Notes: generated by a model not told the origin, from the letters alone. A stretch of DNA of 64,000 nucleotides from Planococcus shenhongbingii (GCF_030413635.1 NZ_CP129235.1:3410001-3474000); one strand, 5' to 3'. Counted from the stretch's first letter, positions 49,088 through 58,514 are shown. Made by a program: numbers and translations.

Positions 49088-49247
49088 TGCAGTTCCCTCC
49101 ATTTAATTTTAGTAAAACACACCTAAAAAGACATAGAAAGTTTGAAAGCTTACCCAGCTAAAATAGTAGGCAAGCGGCATTGAATTTTATTAAAATGGAG
49201 ACAAGAAATAATACTAACAATCTTGATATTGAAAGTGAGTGGAAACC

Positions 49248-49829
49248 ATGAAAAGCCGTAAAAAAGAAATCATTTCTTATTTCCAAGAATTGGACCGGCG
49301 CTTTTTCATGGATTCGCATAAGGAATTGGCGGGTCTTGATGAAGCCCTTCCCATTGGATTTGAGCAAACGATCTCACAGCCTTCCCTTGTCCTGGAAATG
49401 ACACTAGCCCTGGATCTCCAGCCTGATTCGAGAGTACTCGAAATCGGAACAGGATCCGGATTTCAAACCGCCTTATTAGCTGAGTTTTCAGAGGAAGTCT
49501 TTACAGTTGAACGCATTAAGGAGTTGCATAATCGCGCTAAAGAGCGGCTCGCTGAAGCAGGATTCACCAATATCCATTTTAAACTTGATGACGGAAGCTT
49601 TGGGTGGGAAGAATTTTCCCCATATGACCGCATTATGGTTACAGCCGCTGCTTCCTTAGTGCCGAACGAACTGGTGGAGCAGCTGAAGAATAATGGAAAA
49701 ATGCTAATACCTGTCGGTTCATCTGCTATGCAGGAATTAACTCTTATCGAAAAAGACGAAAATGGAAATGTAACTTCTAAAGTTTTGAACTATGTGAGAT
49801 TTGTACCGCTGAAAGGGAAGTACGAATAA
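49248..49829 (+). CDS. Protein-L-isoaspartate O-methyltransferase-like SAM methyltransferase
   Basis: 193 residues from the ATG at 49248 (GTGAGTGG upstream). The SAM site VLEIGTGSGFQTALLAEFSE (about 62-81) with VFTVERIKELHNRA and the N-terminal ALPIGFEQTISQPSLVLEM, the substrate loop typical of PCMT, support the assignment. The fold is complete, but the family is uncommon in Bacilli, and function in repair of isoaspartyl residues is inferred. Confidence 0.88.
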   Translation: MKSRKKEIISYFQELDRRFFMDSHKELAGLDEALPIGFEQTISQPSLVLEMTLALDLQPDSRVLEIGTGSGFQTALLAEFSEEVFTVERIKELHNRAKERLAEAGFTNIHFKLDDGSFGWEEFSPYDRIMVTAAASLVPNELVEQLKNNGKMLIPVGSSAMQELTLIEKDENGNVTSKVLNYVRFVPLKGKYE

Positions 49830-49831
49830 AA

Positions 49832-49877
49832 AAGTCTGTGCTTCAGCGTCGGATATTTTGACCTGAAGCACAGACTT
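49832..49877. terminator. Bidirectional terminator between the methyltransferase and ctaG
   Basis: AAGTCTGTGCTTCAG (49832-49846) pairs perfectly with CTGAAGCACAGACTT (49863-49877) across a 16-base loop; it serves both convergent genes. Confidence 0.85.
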
Positions 49878-50666
49878 CTATTTAAACCCGCCCTCCGGCA
49901 CCGTTTGGCGCGGACGAGCGGAGATAAACCATTGATAACAAAACACGATAATCAGAACCGCATCAATGGCATCGCCGCCATAATACATCAGCATGCTACC
50001 AGCCTCTGCCTGGCTTTTTAAAACCGTTTCCGGCGGATCGGCATAAATCAGTTTTGCTAATAGCCCATGACCCGCAAGTGCTGTCACCAAAACAATCGCC
50101 CGATAAAGAAAGCCGACTCTATGTGCCACCGGATCAATATAAATGATGGAAGCAGTAAATAAATAACCAGCAGCAAAAAGATGAAAATGGACGAGCACGT
50201 ACAACAGAAAATAGTCATGCATCAAGAAATACAAGTCCGTCGTATACAACACAAATAACCCACCTGTATTCAAGATTGCCGCTGTAATGGGATGGCCCAT
50301 GAAATACACTAGCCTGCTCTTTAATATCCCCGCCACTTTTCTTGCCGATGCTACTGAAAGCGATCTTAAAAGAAGCGCTACCGGTGACGACAGCACCATC
50401 AACAACGGAGCCAGCATACCAATCAATAGATGATTGAACATATGCACAGTGAAATCGCTATGGGCACGGCTCGCTAATGGACCTATACATACGGCTCCAA
50501 TAGCTAAAACACCCAAAATCCATAAGAAAATCCGGTACAGCGGCCACTTTCTATTTCTCTTCCCTGACACAACTGATGCGTTCATGTAAATCACAATAGC
50601 TGTCAGCATCAACAATGCTACCCCAAATTCTGCTGCGGTAACCTCCGAGTGCAGCCCGTGTTCCAT
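49878..50666 (-). CDS. ctaG: Cytochrome c oxidase assembly factor CtaG-like protein
   Basis: 262 residues with seven membrane helices of the Caa3_CtaG family: DFTVHMFNHLLIGMLAPLLM, SSPVALLLRSLS and ILNTGGLFVLYTTDLYFLMH, then LVHFHLFAAGYLFTASIIYI. Conserved histidines could bind copper. It is likely involved in building the caa3-type oxidase. Start immediately follows the DUF2243 stop (TAA-ATG), so both are cotranslated. Confidence 0.88.
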   Translation of the reverse strand: MEHGLHSEVTAAEFGVALLMLTAIVIYMNASVVSGKRNRKWPLYRIFLWILGVLAIGAVCIGPLASRAHSDFTVHMFNHLLIGMLAPLLMVLSSPVALLLRSLSVASARKVAGILKSRLVYFMGHPITAAILNTGGLFVLYTTDLYFLMHDYFLLYVLVHFHLFAAGYLFTASIIYIDPVAHRVGFLYRAIVLVTALAGHGLLAKLIYADPPETVLKSQAEAGSMLMYYGGDAIDAVLIIVFCYQWFISARPRQTVPEGGFK

Positions 50667-51167
50667 TTAACTGCCTGTTCTTTCCGGAAGCTTGCGTGTT
50701 TTCCAGAGCAATATGCCGCCGATTATAAGCAGGATAAGTGCAATAATATTCCAAGCCACATCATATGGAAGTATATCAACGTTATAACGGATTTGATGCA
50801 GCCTCAGCAACTTATGCTGAATTGTCCCATCGTAGAGCTGGAAAGCACCGGTTCCGAAAAACAAGCCTCCCAGCCATCGCTTTAGCCAAAAAGCGTCCCT
50901 TCTTCTTAAGTCCGCAAACAAAAACAGCGATGCTATGGTGGCAAACCAGCTAAATGCATGAAACAAGCCATCCGAGACCAAACCGATATTGCTTGTTGAT
51001 TGATCGTAAAAATGATGCCAATGCAAAAGCTGATGGAAGACCGTTTCATCAACAAAAGCGGCTAAACCAAGACCAAAGAGAACGCCGGACCACAAGTTGC
51101 GTGTTGAATATAGCTTGCGATTTTTGCCATTAACGTAAGCTTTCGCACCATCATTAGTCGCGACCAT
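50667..51167 (-). CDS. DUF2243 membrane protein
   Basis: 166 residues, four membrane helices. NLWSGVLFGLGLAAFVDETV, FHQLLHWHHFYDQSTSNIG and SDGLFHAFSWFATIASLF are the DUF2243 signature with several histidines in the membrane. Frequently found beside ctaG-like genes; function unknown, perhaps metal handling for oxidase assembly. GGAGGCAGTCCGT lies upstream of the start. Confidence 0.88.
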   Translation of the reverse strand: MVATNDGAKAYVNGKNRKLYSTRNLWSGVLFGLGLAAFVDETVFHQLLHWHHFYDQSTSNIGLVSDGLFHAFSWFATIASLFLFADLRRRDAFWLKRWLGGLFFGTGAFQLYDGTIQHKLLRLHQIRYNVDILPYDVAWNIIALILLIIGGILLWKTRKLPERTGS

Positions 51168-51377
51168 ACGGACTGCCTCCTCTATGCCTTAATATCTTCT
51201 TCTTATTTGGATGTACTTATAATCTATTAGCATTGTTGGAAAATGATACCCGCATTTCTATCAATTAAAACCTCGCACCCATCGGAAGATTGAATTTTCC
51301 GTCCATTATTGTTGTATAGGCTTATACTTAAGGCAACTAGAATGGATTGCTAATTATTTGGTTTGGAGGAGATTATA

Positions 51378-52081
51378 ATGCTGCATTCAAAATCGGTCCA
51401 AACGGAAATTGGTGGTTACATTTCCACATTATTGCGAATGCATTTCGGCAAAGGGCCGACTTCTGTATTTGTTACTATTAAATTTCCGTTCATTACGGCC
51501 CATATAAGAGGATTTTTAGAGCCTACTGAAAAGTGTCTGCTTAACTAAAATCAAAGACCACGCGTTTTGGAGACCAGGGATATGGTAATGAGTGAACTTA
51601 CATCTGAAATCAAGCTGAATTTACGAGGAATTGGAGAATTTGATGTAAAAGAAATTTATGCGGATTGGCATCCCGAAAACCAATCAGGTTTGATTTTAGC
51701 GATTTTGCACGAGGACGCAGATTGCCAGGATTTTAAGTGGCCAGCTGAAATTGACCATGAAGCTTTTGATAAAGAAGTGAGAGAAATAAGCATAAAAGGA
51801 CAAATGGAACCCGAGAAAACAGAATCTTATTGGTTAAACAATCGGACGATAGTGGTTGAACGTGCAGGGATTTTCGTTCAAATTGAAAAAGAACTGATCA
51901 AGAGCGGTTTTATGGAGCAATTAAAACTCGCAAAACGGCCATTGGAATACCGGTTGGCGAAAGAATCTAATTATGGAAGAAATTAAAAAGAGAAGTTCTG
52001 GAGACTTTTGTGGACTGGGATTTTAATGGAGATAAAGGGTATACGGTCTTAATTCTAGAAGCAATTGCCCCTTCACATTAA
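51378..52081 (+). pseudogene. DUF2294 family gene, broken by a stop codon and a frameshift
   Basis: A GGAGGAG site and ATG at 51378 open MLHSKSVQTEIGGYISTLLR and HFGKGPTSVFVTIKFPFITA, the DUF2294 start. At 51546-51548 an in-frame TAA interrupts EPTEKCLLN-stop-NQRPRVLETRD, after which the same frame continues through SEIKLNLRGIGEFDVKEIYA and YWLNNRTIVVERAGIFVQIE to NYGRN-stop. From about 51966 a shifted frame carries on WKKLKREVLETFVDWDFNGD and ends at 52081. Two lesions, one repairable by a single codon change. The protein family is unknown in function. Confidence 0.82.
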
Positions 52082-52082
52082 T

Positions 52083-52121
52083 AAGCAACCCCCGCCTTAA
52101 AAGAAAGACGAGGGTTTTTGC
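52083..52121. terminator. Hairpin between the convergent DUF2294 remnants
   Basis: AACCCCCGCCTT and AAGACGAGGGTTT form an imperfect stem with flanking T-run; acts for the plus-strand gene. Confidence 0.6.
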
Positions 52122-52122
52122 T

Positions 52123-52395
52123 GTTTCACTTGATGTATTGTCGGGTTCCAAAATTAATACGATATAAGCTTTGCCGTCCCCGAAATTCCAGTCTAAAACC
52201 ACTTCATGCATATTTCTATTTAAGATTGGCTGGAGATCCAGCTTTTTCAATATGGATAAAAATTCCTGATTGTCTGATTATGATAGTCCGGTTATTCAGC
52301 CAGGAAGTTTCTATCAAGCCCGAAACCTTTTGTGCTTTCTTAGTAAACCCTTTTATCGTTTGTTTGTACTCGAGCTGTTTAATTATCTGGCCATG
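52123..52395 (-). pseudogene. Second DUF2294-like remnant, convergent
   Basis: On the minus strand one frame reads IIKQLEYKQTIKGFTKKAQK, then TSWLNNRTIIIRQSGIFIHI-EK, clearly related to YWLNNRTIVVERAGIFVQIE of the gene on the other strand. Near 52236 the frame changes and LDLQPILNRNMHEVVLDWNF, then GDGKAYIVLILEP, continues. No start region survives upstream, where TAG and TAA codons occur. It is a degraded paralogue. Confidence 0.68.
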
Positions 52396-52458
52396 CTAAT
52401 ATCCGCGTTCTGCTATTAACTCTTAGTAATCCATAATGGCCTCCTTTTCAATACGAAG

Positions 52459-52653
52459 TTAATCCATGGCGATCTGTATGGTTCGGCAAAATGGGCACTC
52501 TATATATTCTTTTTCCTCTTCAAGCCGCTCAATGTATGAAAAGGAATTTGCAAACTCTCTTTTCTCGACTGGTGTCTCCGTAAAGCCACAATGGTCTCCG
52601 GCATATTATCTTTGATGAATCTGCTTGCGCTTATGATCAATGAAATATTGCAT
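52459..52653 (-). pseudogene. Small zinc-finger-like ORF with an in-frame stop
   Basis: Conceptual 64-residue product from the ATG at 52653 (AAAGGGG upstream): MQYFIDHKRKQIHQR, TAA at codon 16 (52606-52608), then YAGDHCGFTETPVEKREFAN and EYIECPFCRTIQIAMD with a CxxC pair and a further Cys. Continuity of the frame on both sides of the stop suggests a recent nonsense change. Family not recognised with confidence. Confidence 0.55.
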
Positions 52654-52683
52654 AGAACCCAGCCCCTTTTCTAATAAAAGCCG

Positions 52684-52726
52684 AACAAAGCCGAAAAGAA
52701 TCCGAGGGATTCTTTTCGGCTTTGTT
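52684..52726. terminator. Very strong hairpin, bidirectional
   Basis: AACAAAGCCGAAAAGAATCC and its exact complement, 20 perfect base pairs with a GAG loop. It lies downstream of the HMA-like gene on the minus strand. The 178-base stretch 52727-52904 beyond it is AT-rich and holds nothing recognised. Confidence 0.75.
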
Positions 52727-52904
52727 AGCAGCTCTATTGTCTGAAACACGATACCAAATCATATATCAAATTAAATTACATACAATCAAAATTATTTACT
52801 TTAAAAAGCAATTATTCCTTATAAGTCGGAAACACTCTTGTTTTCCAAGTAAATTCATTTTACATTACTTTTCCAGCAGCGTAAAGAAACTTTGTTCCTG
52901 TTTC

Positions 52905-53111
52905 TTAAGCGATATGAAAGCCTTCCAACTGAATCCTTTTAATAATTTGATCTTCATCTATCTGGTTTTCATCGTAAGTGATTTTGAGTCCGCCTTCTTC
53001 GACGTCAACAAGTGCGCGTTCCACTTCGCTCATTTTCATTAATATACCTTCTAATGCTTGAATAGAATTTTCAGATGTCGCTTCTTTTACATTGACAGTC
53101 ATTGTCGCCAT
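52905..53111 (-). CDS. HMA-like small protein without metal-binding cysteines
   Basis: 68 residues with the beta-alpha-beta-beta-alpha-beta layout of heavy-metal-associated domains: MTVNVKEATSENSIQALEGI, VERALVDVEEGGLKITYDEN and EDQIIKRIQLEGFHI align with the usual MTCxxC...V..V.....V.Y......I...I...GY pattern. The GMTCxxC loop is replaced by EATSENS, so no classical metal binding. Possibly a degenerate chaperone or scaffold. GGATGA precedes the ATG. Confidence 0.72.
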   Translation of the reverse strand: MATMTVNVKEATSENSIQALEGILMKMSEVERALVDVEEGGLKITYDENQIDEDQIIKRIQLEGFHIA

Positions 53112-53190
53112 TAAAAATCATCCTTTCAAATATCCAGTTCTCTAGTCTATACCCAAAAACCGGATAATTAAAAGGGATGATGCTCAGAAG

Positions 53191-55299
53191 TCAAAACTCC
53201 ATCTTTAGTTTTCCTTCTTCAAGCACCAATTTCGCATTGAACTTTTTGCCATTTTTAGAGACAAACCCTTTAATCACAGGTGTTTTTCCTTTTGTGCACA
53301 AATACTCAATTTGTTTTGCGGTGAGCCGCTTTTTAAGAAAAGTTGCCGGAAACGACTGCTTGCAGCCGTTGGCATATTCCGTGCAGCTGTAAAATCCTTT
53401 GCGTGAAACAATCATGCCTTTTTTGCACCGTGGGCACAGCGCTATTTCATCTTTTGCATCCGGTGTGGCCATTTGTTCAGGCAAGCCATTTTTCTGCATC
53501 TGCGCTGGCACTTCGTCCAATAATTTACGGATGAATTTGCCGATTGTGTCAAGGAAAACTTCTGAAGACCCTTCGCCTTGGCCAATTTTTTTCAGATAAG
53601 TTTCCCATTTTGCTGTCATCGAGGGGCTTGACAATAAATTCCCTTCAATCGCCTGGCATAGAATACGTCCTTTATCAGTAATTGAGACGATGTTTTTATT
53701 TACTGTAATATATTCATGCCGCTTAATGGTCTCAATAATCCCACTGCGAGTCGCTTCCGTTCCCAGCCCTTCGATTTCCTTCAGGATTTCGGTGTCTTCC
53801 ACATCGTCAACAAACTTTCCGCATGTTTTCATCATAGCAATCAGCTGGCCTTCAGTATACGGTTTCGGTGGAGTGGTCATGCCTTCTTTAATCGCAATAT
53901 CGCCTTTTACCGGTTCCCGGTCCCGAAGTTCCGGAAGAGAGGGTTCCTGCTTTGCTTCTTTGGCAGGCGGAAACAGTTCTTTCCAGCCTTGTTCGAGATC
54001 GGTCTTGCCGGTCGTGAAGAAAGGCAGCCCCTGGACATCCGTCGTTACTTTCGTTTCGGCATAGCGATAGTCCCTATGGAACATAGCGAGTGCCGTGCGC
54101 AGCACTTCTTCGTAAAGATTGCGTTCATCCGGGGCAAGCCCTTCCAGTTTCCGTGCCGTCGGAATGGTTTTCGTCGGGATGATGGCGTAGTGCTCCTGCA
54201 CTTTCGCACTGTCAACAAAGCGCTTTTTCGGCGCTTTTGACGCAATCGGAAATTCTGCCCCGATCAATTGCTGGTACTTCTCCACTTGCCCTGCCAGATA
54301 GCTGAATTCGCCTGGTGTAATGTGCTGGGCATCTGTTCGCGGATAGCTGACAAGTTTTTTCTCGTACAAACCCTGCATGACGGACAGCACTTTTGCCGGA
54401 CTGTATTTCCACTTCCGGTTGGCAACGGCCTGCAATGTAGACAACGAATGCAATAAAGGCGGCGGTACACGCTTTTCCGTCGTTTTCAGCTGGACCACCA
54501 CACCGTCCGCTTTTTTCAGGATTTCATGTTTGGCCAGCAACTCTTCCGCTTCTTTGCGCTCTTTCGCTTTGATCTTCGCTTTCCCTTTATATTTGCCTTT
54601 TTCGGCTTGAAATACGCCTTCAATTTCATAAAACGGTTCAGGCACAAATGCCTCAATTTCTTTTTCCCGCTGATAAATCAGAAATACTGTAGGAGTCTGG
54701 ACTCGGCCAATGGCGAACACTTCACGTATCCCTTTTTCCTGGAGCAGCAAAGAGTAAAGCCTGGAGCCATTCATGCCGACCAGCCAATCACTGATCTGAC
54801 GGGCTTTCGCCTCTTGATACAGCAATAAGTCCTGGCGATTATCACGCAATTCCTTAAAACCTTTGCGCACTTCATCCACTTCAAGCGAGTTGATCCATAA
54901 CCGTTGGATTTTCTTGCCTTTAGCGCCTGTCTGATAATAGATGCTGTAAAATATATTAGATCCTTCCCGATCCACATCGCATGCGTTAATTACGGTATCG
55001 GTTTGGTGGATAAGTTTTTTAATAATGCCAAATTGCTGGGCTTTCCCTCGTGCTACTTGAAATTGATATTGCTCAGGCAGAATTGGCAAAGCATCAAGTT
55101 TCCACTTGCCCCATTTCGGGTCATAGGCCTTTGGCTCTTTCAATTCCACTAGATGGCCGATGCCCCAAGTAATGTAGGCACCTTCTGGAAATATCGGGTC
55201 CGGAGCCACTTCCATATAACCTTCGCGCTTCGTCGTCTTGAACGCTTCAGCATATGCTTTTGCCTGGCTTGGCTTTTCAGCCACTATAACTGGTTTCAT
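53191..55299 (-). CDS. topB: DNA topoisomerase III
   Basis: 702 residues. Toprim domain (VIVAEKPSQAKAYAEAFKTT; NACDVDREGSNIFYSIYYQT with the DxD-type acidic motif), then the type IA core with the active Tyr in KLVSYPRTDAQHI (about 313) and ELRDREPVKGDIAIKEGMTT, and a C-terminal zinc-type motif CPRCKKGMIVSRKGFYSCTE. Slightly shorter than B. subtilis TopB (about 727). It relaxes and decatenates DNA. No plasmid or mobile context nearby, so chromosomal. Confidence 0.96.
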   Translation of the reverse strand: MKPVIVAEKPSQAKAYAEAFKTTKREGYMEVAPDPIFPEGAYITWGIGHLVELKEPKAYDPKWGKWKLDALPILPEQYQFQVARGKAQQFGIIKKLIHQTDTVINACDVDREGSNIFYSIYYQTGAKGKKIQRLWINSLEVDEVRKGFKELRDNRQDLLLYQEAKARQISDWLVGMNGSRLYSLLLQEKGIREVFAIGRVQTPTVFLIYQREKEIEAFVPEPFYEIEGVFQAEKGKYKGKAKIKAKERKEAEELLAKHEILKKADGVVVQLKTTEKRVPPPLLHSLSTLQAVANRKWKYSPAKVLSVMQGLYEKKLVSYPRTDAQHITPGEFSYLAGQVEKYQQLIGAEFPIASKAPKKRFVDSAKVQEHYAIIPTKTIPTARKLEGLAPDERNLYEEVLRTALAMFHRDYRYAETKVTTDVQGLPFFTTGKTDLEQGWKELFPPAKEAKQEPSLPELRDREPVKGDIAIKEGMTTPPKPYTEGQLIAMMKTCGKFVDDVEDTEILKEIEGLGTEATRSGIIETIKRHEYITVNKNIVSITDKGRILCQAIEGNLLSSPSMTAKWETYLKKIGQGEGSSEVFLDTIGKFIRKLLDEVPAQMQKNGLPEQMATPDAKDEIALCPRCKKGMIVSRKGFYSCTEYANGCKQSFPATFLKKRLTAKQIEYLCTKGKTPVIKGFVSKNGKKFNAKLVLEEGKLKMEF

Positions 55300-55392
55300 A
55301 TATTCCGTCCTTTCGCTCTTCCTTTCTCTATATTGTACCCTTTCACGCTGAAAAACATAGCTTTTTGATAGCTATCACGCTTGGTTATCCTT

Positions 55393-56073
55393 TTAATCTA
55401 ATTCATCTACCAGCATGCCTGAAAACTTATTTTTTATCGCTTCTTTATCTCCAAAAATCATAATCCGGTCTCCAAGCTGCAATTTTTCCTCGAGCAATGA
55501 TTTGCGTAAAATGATGTTTCCCCTTTTGATAAACAGCAAATGAATATCATCATCCCTCAAAATCAATTGTTCACATGCCTGGCCTGTATACTTGGAGTCT
55601 TCTCTTATTTCCACTTCTGCCACCATATCGTTTTCTTTCAAGGACAGCGCTGTTTTAAGCGGCCAATCTTCCAAATCGTATTCTTCATCCATCTCGTGTT
55701 CAAACTTATTGGTTAAGAAAGTTGAGATGACTTTATTTCTTAATAGCATCAAGACAGCGAAAAATATAATGATAACGATCACCAGCAGATTTGTGCGCAC
55801 ATCATTCGATAAGATAGAGGCAATTGATGAAATCATCACTGCGAGAGAGAAATACCCGAACAAAATAACAGCAGCACTAATCCTTCTTCGTATGGGATGA
55901 TCGATGATCAATGAAGACTCGTCTGTAGTAAATCCCGTAGCAGTAAGCATTGAAATGACTTGATAACGGGCAATGGGTTTTTTAAGGCCGGTGGCTGCAA
56001 AAAGGACAACTGCAATTTCAATAACTAGCCACATAATGACAGAATATAATAGGATGAACAGGATTTCCGTCAT
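55393..56073 (-). CDS. Membrane protein with RCK_C (TrkA-C) domain
   Basis: 226 residues. Two to three helices in the first 115 residues (ATGLKKPIARYQVISMLTAT; ISAAVILFGYFSLAVMISSI) and an RCK_C domain at about 145-226 (VAEVEIREDSKYTGQACEQL, DRIMIFGDKEAIKNK). Related Bacillales proteins are ligand-gated ion-channel regulators; ligand could be a nucleotide such as c-di-AMP, inferred only from the domain. Confidence 0.82.
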   Translation of the reverse strand: MTEILFILLYSVIMWLVIEIAVVLFAATGLKKPIARYQVISMLTATGFTTDESSLIIDHPIRRRISAAVILFGYFSLAVMISSIASILSNDVRTNLLVIVIIIFFAVLMLLRNKVISTFLTNKFEHEMDEEYDLEDWPLKTALSLKENDMVAEVEIREDSKYTGQACEQLILRDDDIHLLFIKRGNIILRKSLLEEKLQLGDRIMIFGDKEAIKNKFSGMLVDELD

Positions 56074-56308
56074 ATTAGTTCCTCCGTTCCCAGCATTAAA
56101 AATAATATTCCCTTTCCTGTAAATTTAAAATCCTCTGCACAAGGAAATCCGGAGTAGTATAATAAAAAAAAGTTTTACTATTTCTTTAAAATATTGCTAT
56201 TCCCTGAACAGTTGCCAATGTGCTTTAATAGGATATCAAGGTTTTACGGAGATAACCCGGCTGCCTCAAAACCCGGGCCGTTGTATAGAAAAGGATGAGG
56301 AGCATACT

Positions 56309-57001
56309 ATGACAATTGATAGCAAAACTGCTTTGCTCGCAGGAGCCAGCGGATTGGTCGGTACCGAATTATTGCATATACTGCTGGAAAGTCCGAAATA
56401 TGAAGAAGTAAAGATTTTCGTCCGAAAACGAATGGAAATCAAACATCCAAAATTAGAGCAGGTATTGGTTGATTATAACCGGCTTGAAAATTATGAAGAA
56501 TATTTTAATGTGAATAATATTTACTGTTGTCTAGGCACAACTATCAAAAAAGCCGGTTCACAAGAAGCTTTCAGGAAAGTGGACTATGAATATCCATTAA
56601 AGATGGCTGAGTTGGCAAAAAAGCACAACGCTGAAAATTTCCTGATCGTCTCAGCGCTAGGTGCCGATCCGCATTCAAAAGTCTTTTACAGCCGTACCAA
56701 AGGTGAAGTGGAAAAGCAGCTGAAAAACTTGGATTTGCATGCACTGCATATTTTCCAGCCTTCGCTTTTGCTGGGTGACCGGCAGGAATTTCGGCTTGGC
56801 GAAAAAATCGCCAGTTTTTTAGCTCCAGTGTTCAGTCCGCTGTTGTTTGGGAAGCTGAAGAAATATAAGCCTGTAAGCGCACGGCGTGTCGCTTATGCGA
56901 TGTACCAGGTCGGCCAGACAGATTACAGCGGCCATTTCACTTATCCGTCCAACCGGATTTATGAAATCAGCCGCTCCAAAACAGCGCAACAAAAAAAATG
57001 A
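56309..57001 (+). CDS. NAD(P)-binding oxidoreductase, NmrA/HTATIP2-like atypical SDR
   Basis: 230 residues. Rossmann motif LLAGASGLVGTELLHILLES at 9-28, then IYCCLGTTIKKAGSQEAFRK and a YSRTKGEVE motif (about 132-140) replacing the YxxxK of classical SDRs. This is the TIP30/oxidoreductase subgroup; substrate unknown. GGATGAGGAGC precedes the ATG. Monocistronic with a terminator. Confidence 0.88.
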   Translation: MTIDSKTALLAGASGLVGTELLHILLESPKYEEVKIFVRKRMEIKHPKLEQVLVDYNRLENYEEYFNVNNIYCCLGTTIKKAGSQEAFRKVDYEYPLKMAELAKKHNAENFLIVSALGADPHSKVFYSRTKGEVEKQLKNLDLHALHIFQPSLLLGDRQEFRLGEKIASFLAPVFSPLLFGKLKKYKPVSARRVAYAMYQVGQTDYSGHFTYPSNRIYEISRSKTAQQKK

Positions 57002-57027
57002 CATCGGGGAATCCGATGTCATTTTTT
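56998..57027 (+). terminator. Terminator of the NmrA-like gene
   Basis: AAATGACATCGG / CCGATGTCATTT stem beginning at the stop codon, followed by T7. Confidence 0.85.
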
Positions 57028-57086
57028 TATTTCACTCCAGGTCCGATATTGTTAGCCAGTCCTGTTTAACACTCTTAGATGCCCAG

Positions 57087-58514
57087 TTATTTCTTCGCTG
57101 CTGGCACGTCTTTCCGGATGACGTCAAACAAGCCCGCGCCGATAATATCCAATGCTGATTGCATGCGTTCTTCAGAAATATTGTCTTCAATGGTATCTTC
57201 CGGCGTATGGTAAACTTTTTCAATATGGTAGACAAGCGGATCCCAGCTGTCTATTCCCATCCAGATGAACAGTGCTGCCGGAATGCCTGCATTATGGAAG
57301 GGCACGTGATCGCTTGATCCGAACTGTCCTGGCAATATATCCGAATTCCCAAGACGCGCTCCAGCTGCCACTGTGGAATCCGTCACAATGTTTTTGCTGC
57401 CATCAACCGTCATGGCATATAAATTTTTGGCCTGCTCGTATTTAGTAGCGACCATATCCGGATTGAATACTGCTTCTATGTTCTCTCTTTCAGGCTGTGA
57501 TAATTGATCGACATAGTATCTGGCTCCAAGCAATCCTCTTTCTTCTGACCCGAATGCAATGAATTTCAATTCTTTGTCTGTATTATAGCCTTTGTATATA
57601 CGTGCCAATTCCAGCATCAGTCCTACGCCAGAAGCATTGTCGTTAGCCCCGGGAGCACCTACTACACTGTCCATATGAGCAGTCAATAGAACTTCTTTGT
57701 TATCCGCTTTTTGGTTTTTCGCTTTTTTCGTGCCGATCACATTGACCGACTTCAAGTCCGTGTAACGGGCAGCAGTAAGTTCAAGCCGCACCGCTCCTTC
57801 TTCAAGCTGTTCTTTCAGCCACTCGCCCTGCACATATGCCGCCCCGTATACCGGAACGTCATAAGAAGCTGTTAAGCTCGGATTAAATGCAGATCCATAA
57901 TTCCCCCGGCTTCCCACTACACTTTGAAGAATGACGCCCGCAGCACCGGCTTTGACTGCGTTATCGACTTGAGTGCGATAATTGGCGGTCGTAGATTCTC
58001 TGGTCAACAGAACGATTTTCCCTTTTGTTTCTGTAGGGAAATCAGATGGGCTGAGGCCCCCTTTAACATAAATCACATCTCCTGAAACAGCTTCAGCACT
58101 TATTTTGCCATTAGGTGCAGCACCCATTTCCCAGGCTGTTCCATCTTCAAAAGAAACGTCCGCAATGTATTGATCTGCTACCGGAAAATATTGATACTCC
58201 ACATCGTAGCCATAACCCTTCAAGGTTCTGGCTACGTAATCTGCTGCCTGCTTTTCCGCTTCAAGCCCACCTGGCCTTGAACCGATTTCTTCCGACAAGT
58301 AGCGGACGTGCTCAATAGCCCGTTCAGCTTCTACCCGCTTCACTATTTTCTGATCTTGAGCCGCATTATTTGCAGCCGAAACACTGCCTGCTTCTGCCAC
58401 AGGAATGGCAAATGGCGAAGCGCTAAACACCAATGCTCCTGCTAACGCATAGCTTAAAATGGATTTTTTTATTTTAGCGGGCTGGCTGTCATTCTTGAAT
58501 AAAAATTTCTTCAT
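57087..58514 (-). CDS. Secreted M28 family aminopeptidase
   Basis: 475 residues. Signal peptide with LSYALAGALVFSASPFAIPV and AEAGS as likely cleavage site. A PA-domain insert (about 135-250) interrupts an M28 domain that has LTAHMDSVVGAPGANDNASG (first zinc His and bridging Asp), AFGSEERGLLGARYYV (catalytic Glu and ligand), FNPDMVATK and QFGSSDHVPFHNAGIPAALF (last His). It releases N-terminal amino acids outside the cell. Directly upstream on the same strand is another secreted metallopeptidase whose signal peptide is very similar. Confidence 0.92.
   Translation of the reverse strand: MKKFLFKNDSQPAKIKKSILSYALAGALVFSASPFAIPVAEAGSVSAANNAAQDQKIVKRVEAERAIEHVRYLSEEIGSRPGGLEAEKQAADYVARTLKGYGYDVEYQYFPVADQYIADVSFEDGTAWEMGAAPNGKISAEAVSGDVIYVKGGLSPSDFPTETKGKIVLLTRESTTANYRTQVDNAVKAGAAGVILQSVVGSRGNYGSAFNPSLTASYDVPVYGAAYVQGEWLKEQLEEGAVRLELTAARYTDLKSVNVIGTKKAKNQKADNKEVLLTAHMDSVVGAPGANDNASGVGLMLELARIYKGYNTDKELKFIAFGSEERGLLGARYYVDQLSQPERENIEAVFNPDMVATKYEQAKNLYAMTVDGSKNIVTDSTVAAGARLGNSDILPGQFGSSDHVPFHNAGIPAALFIWMGIDSWDPLVYHIEKVYHTPEDTIEDNISEERMQSALDIIGAGLFDVIRKDVPAAKK

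Noticed and set aside
53191..55299. topB as a sign of an integrative element
   Set aside because: Topoisomerase III genes often occur on conjugative elements, but no relaxase, integrase, attachment repeat or conjugation gene is near, and neighbours are ordinary chromosomal genes.
56074..56308. Possible structured leader (GGTTTTACGGAGATAACCCGG) before the NmrA-like gene
   Set aside because: Some pairing is possible, but the sequence did not match the FMN, SAM, c-di-AMP, fluoride, preQ1 or Mg riboswitch cores that I compared from memory; too weak to call.
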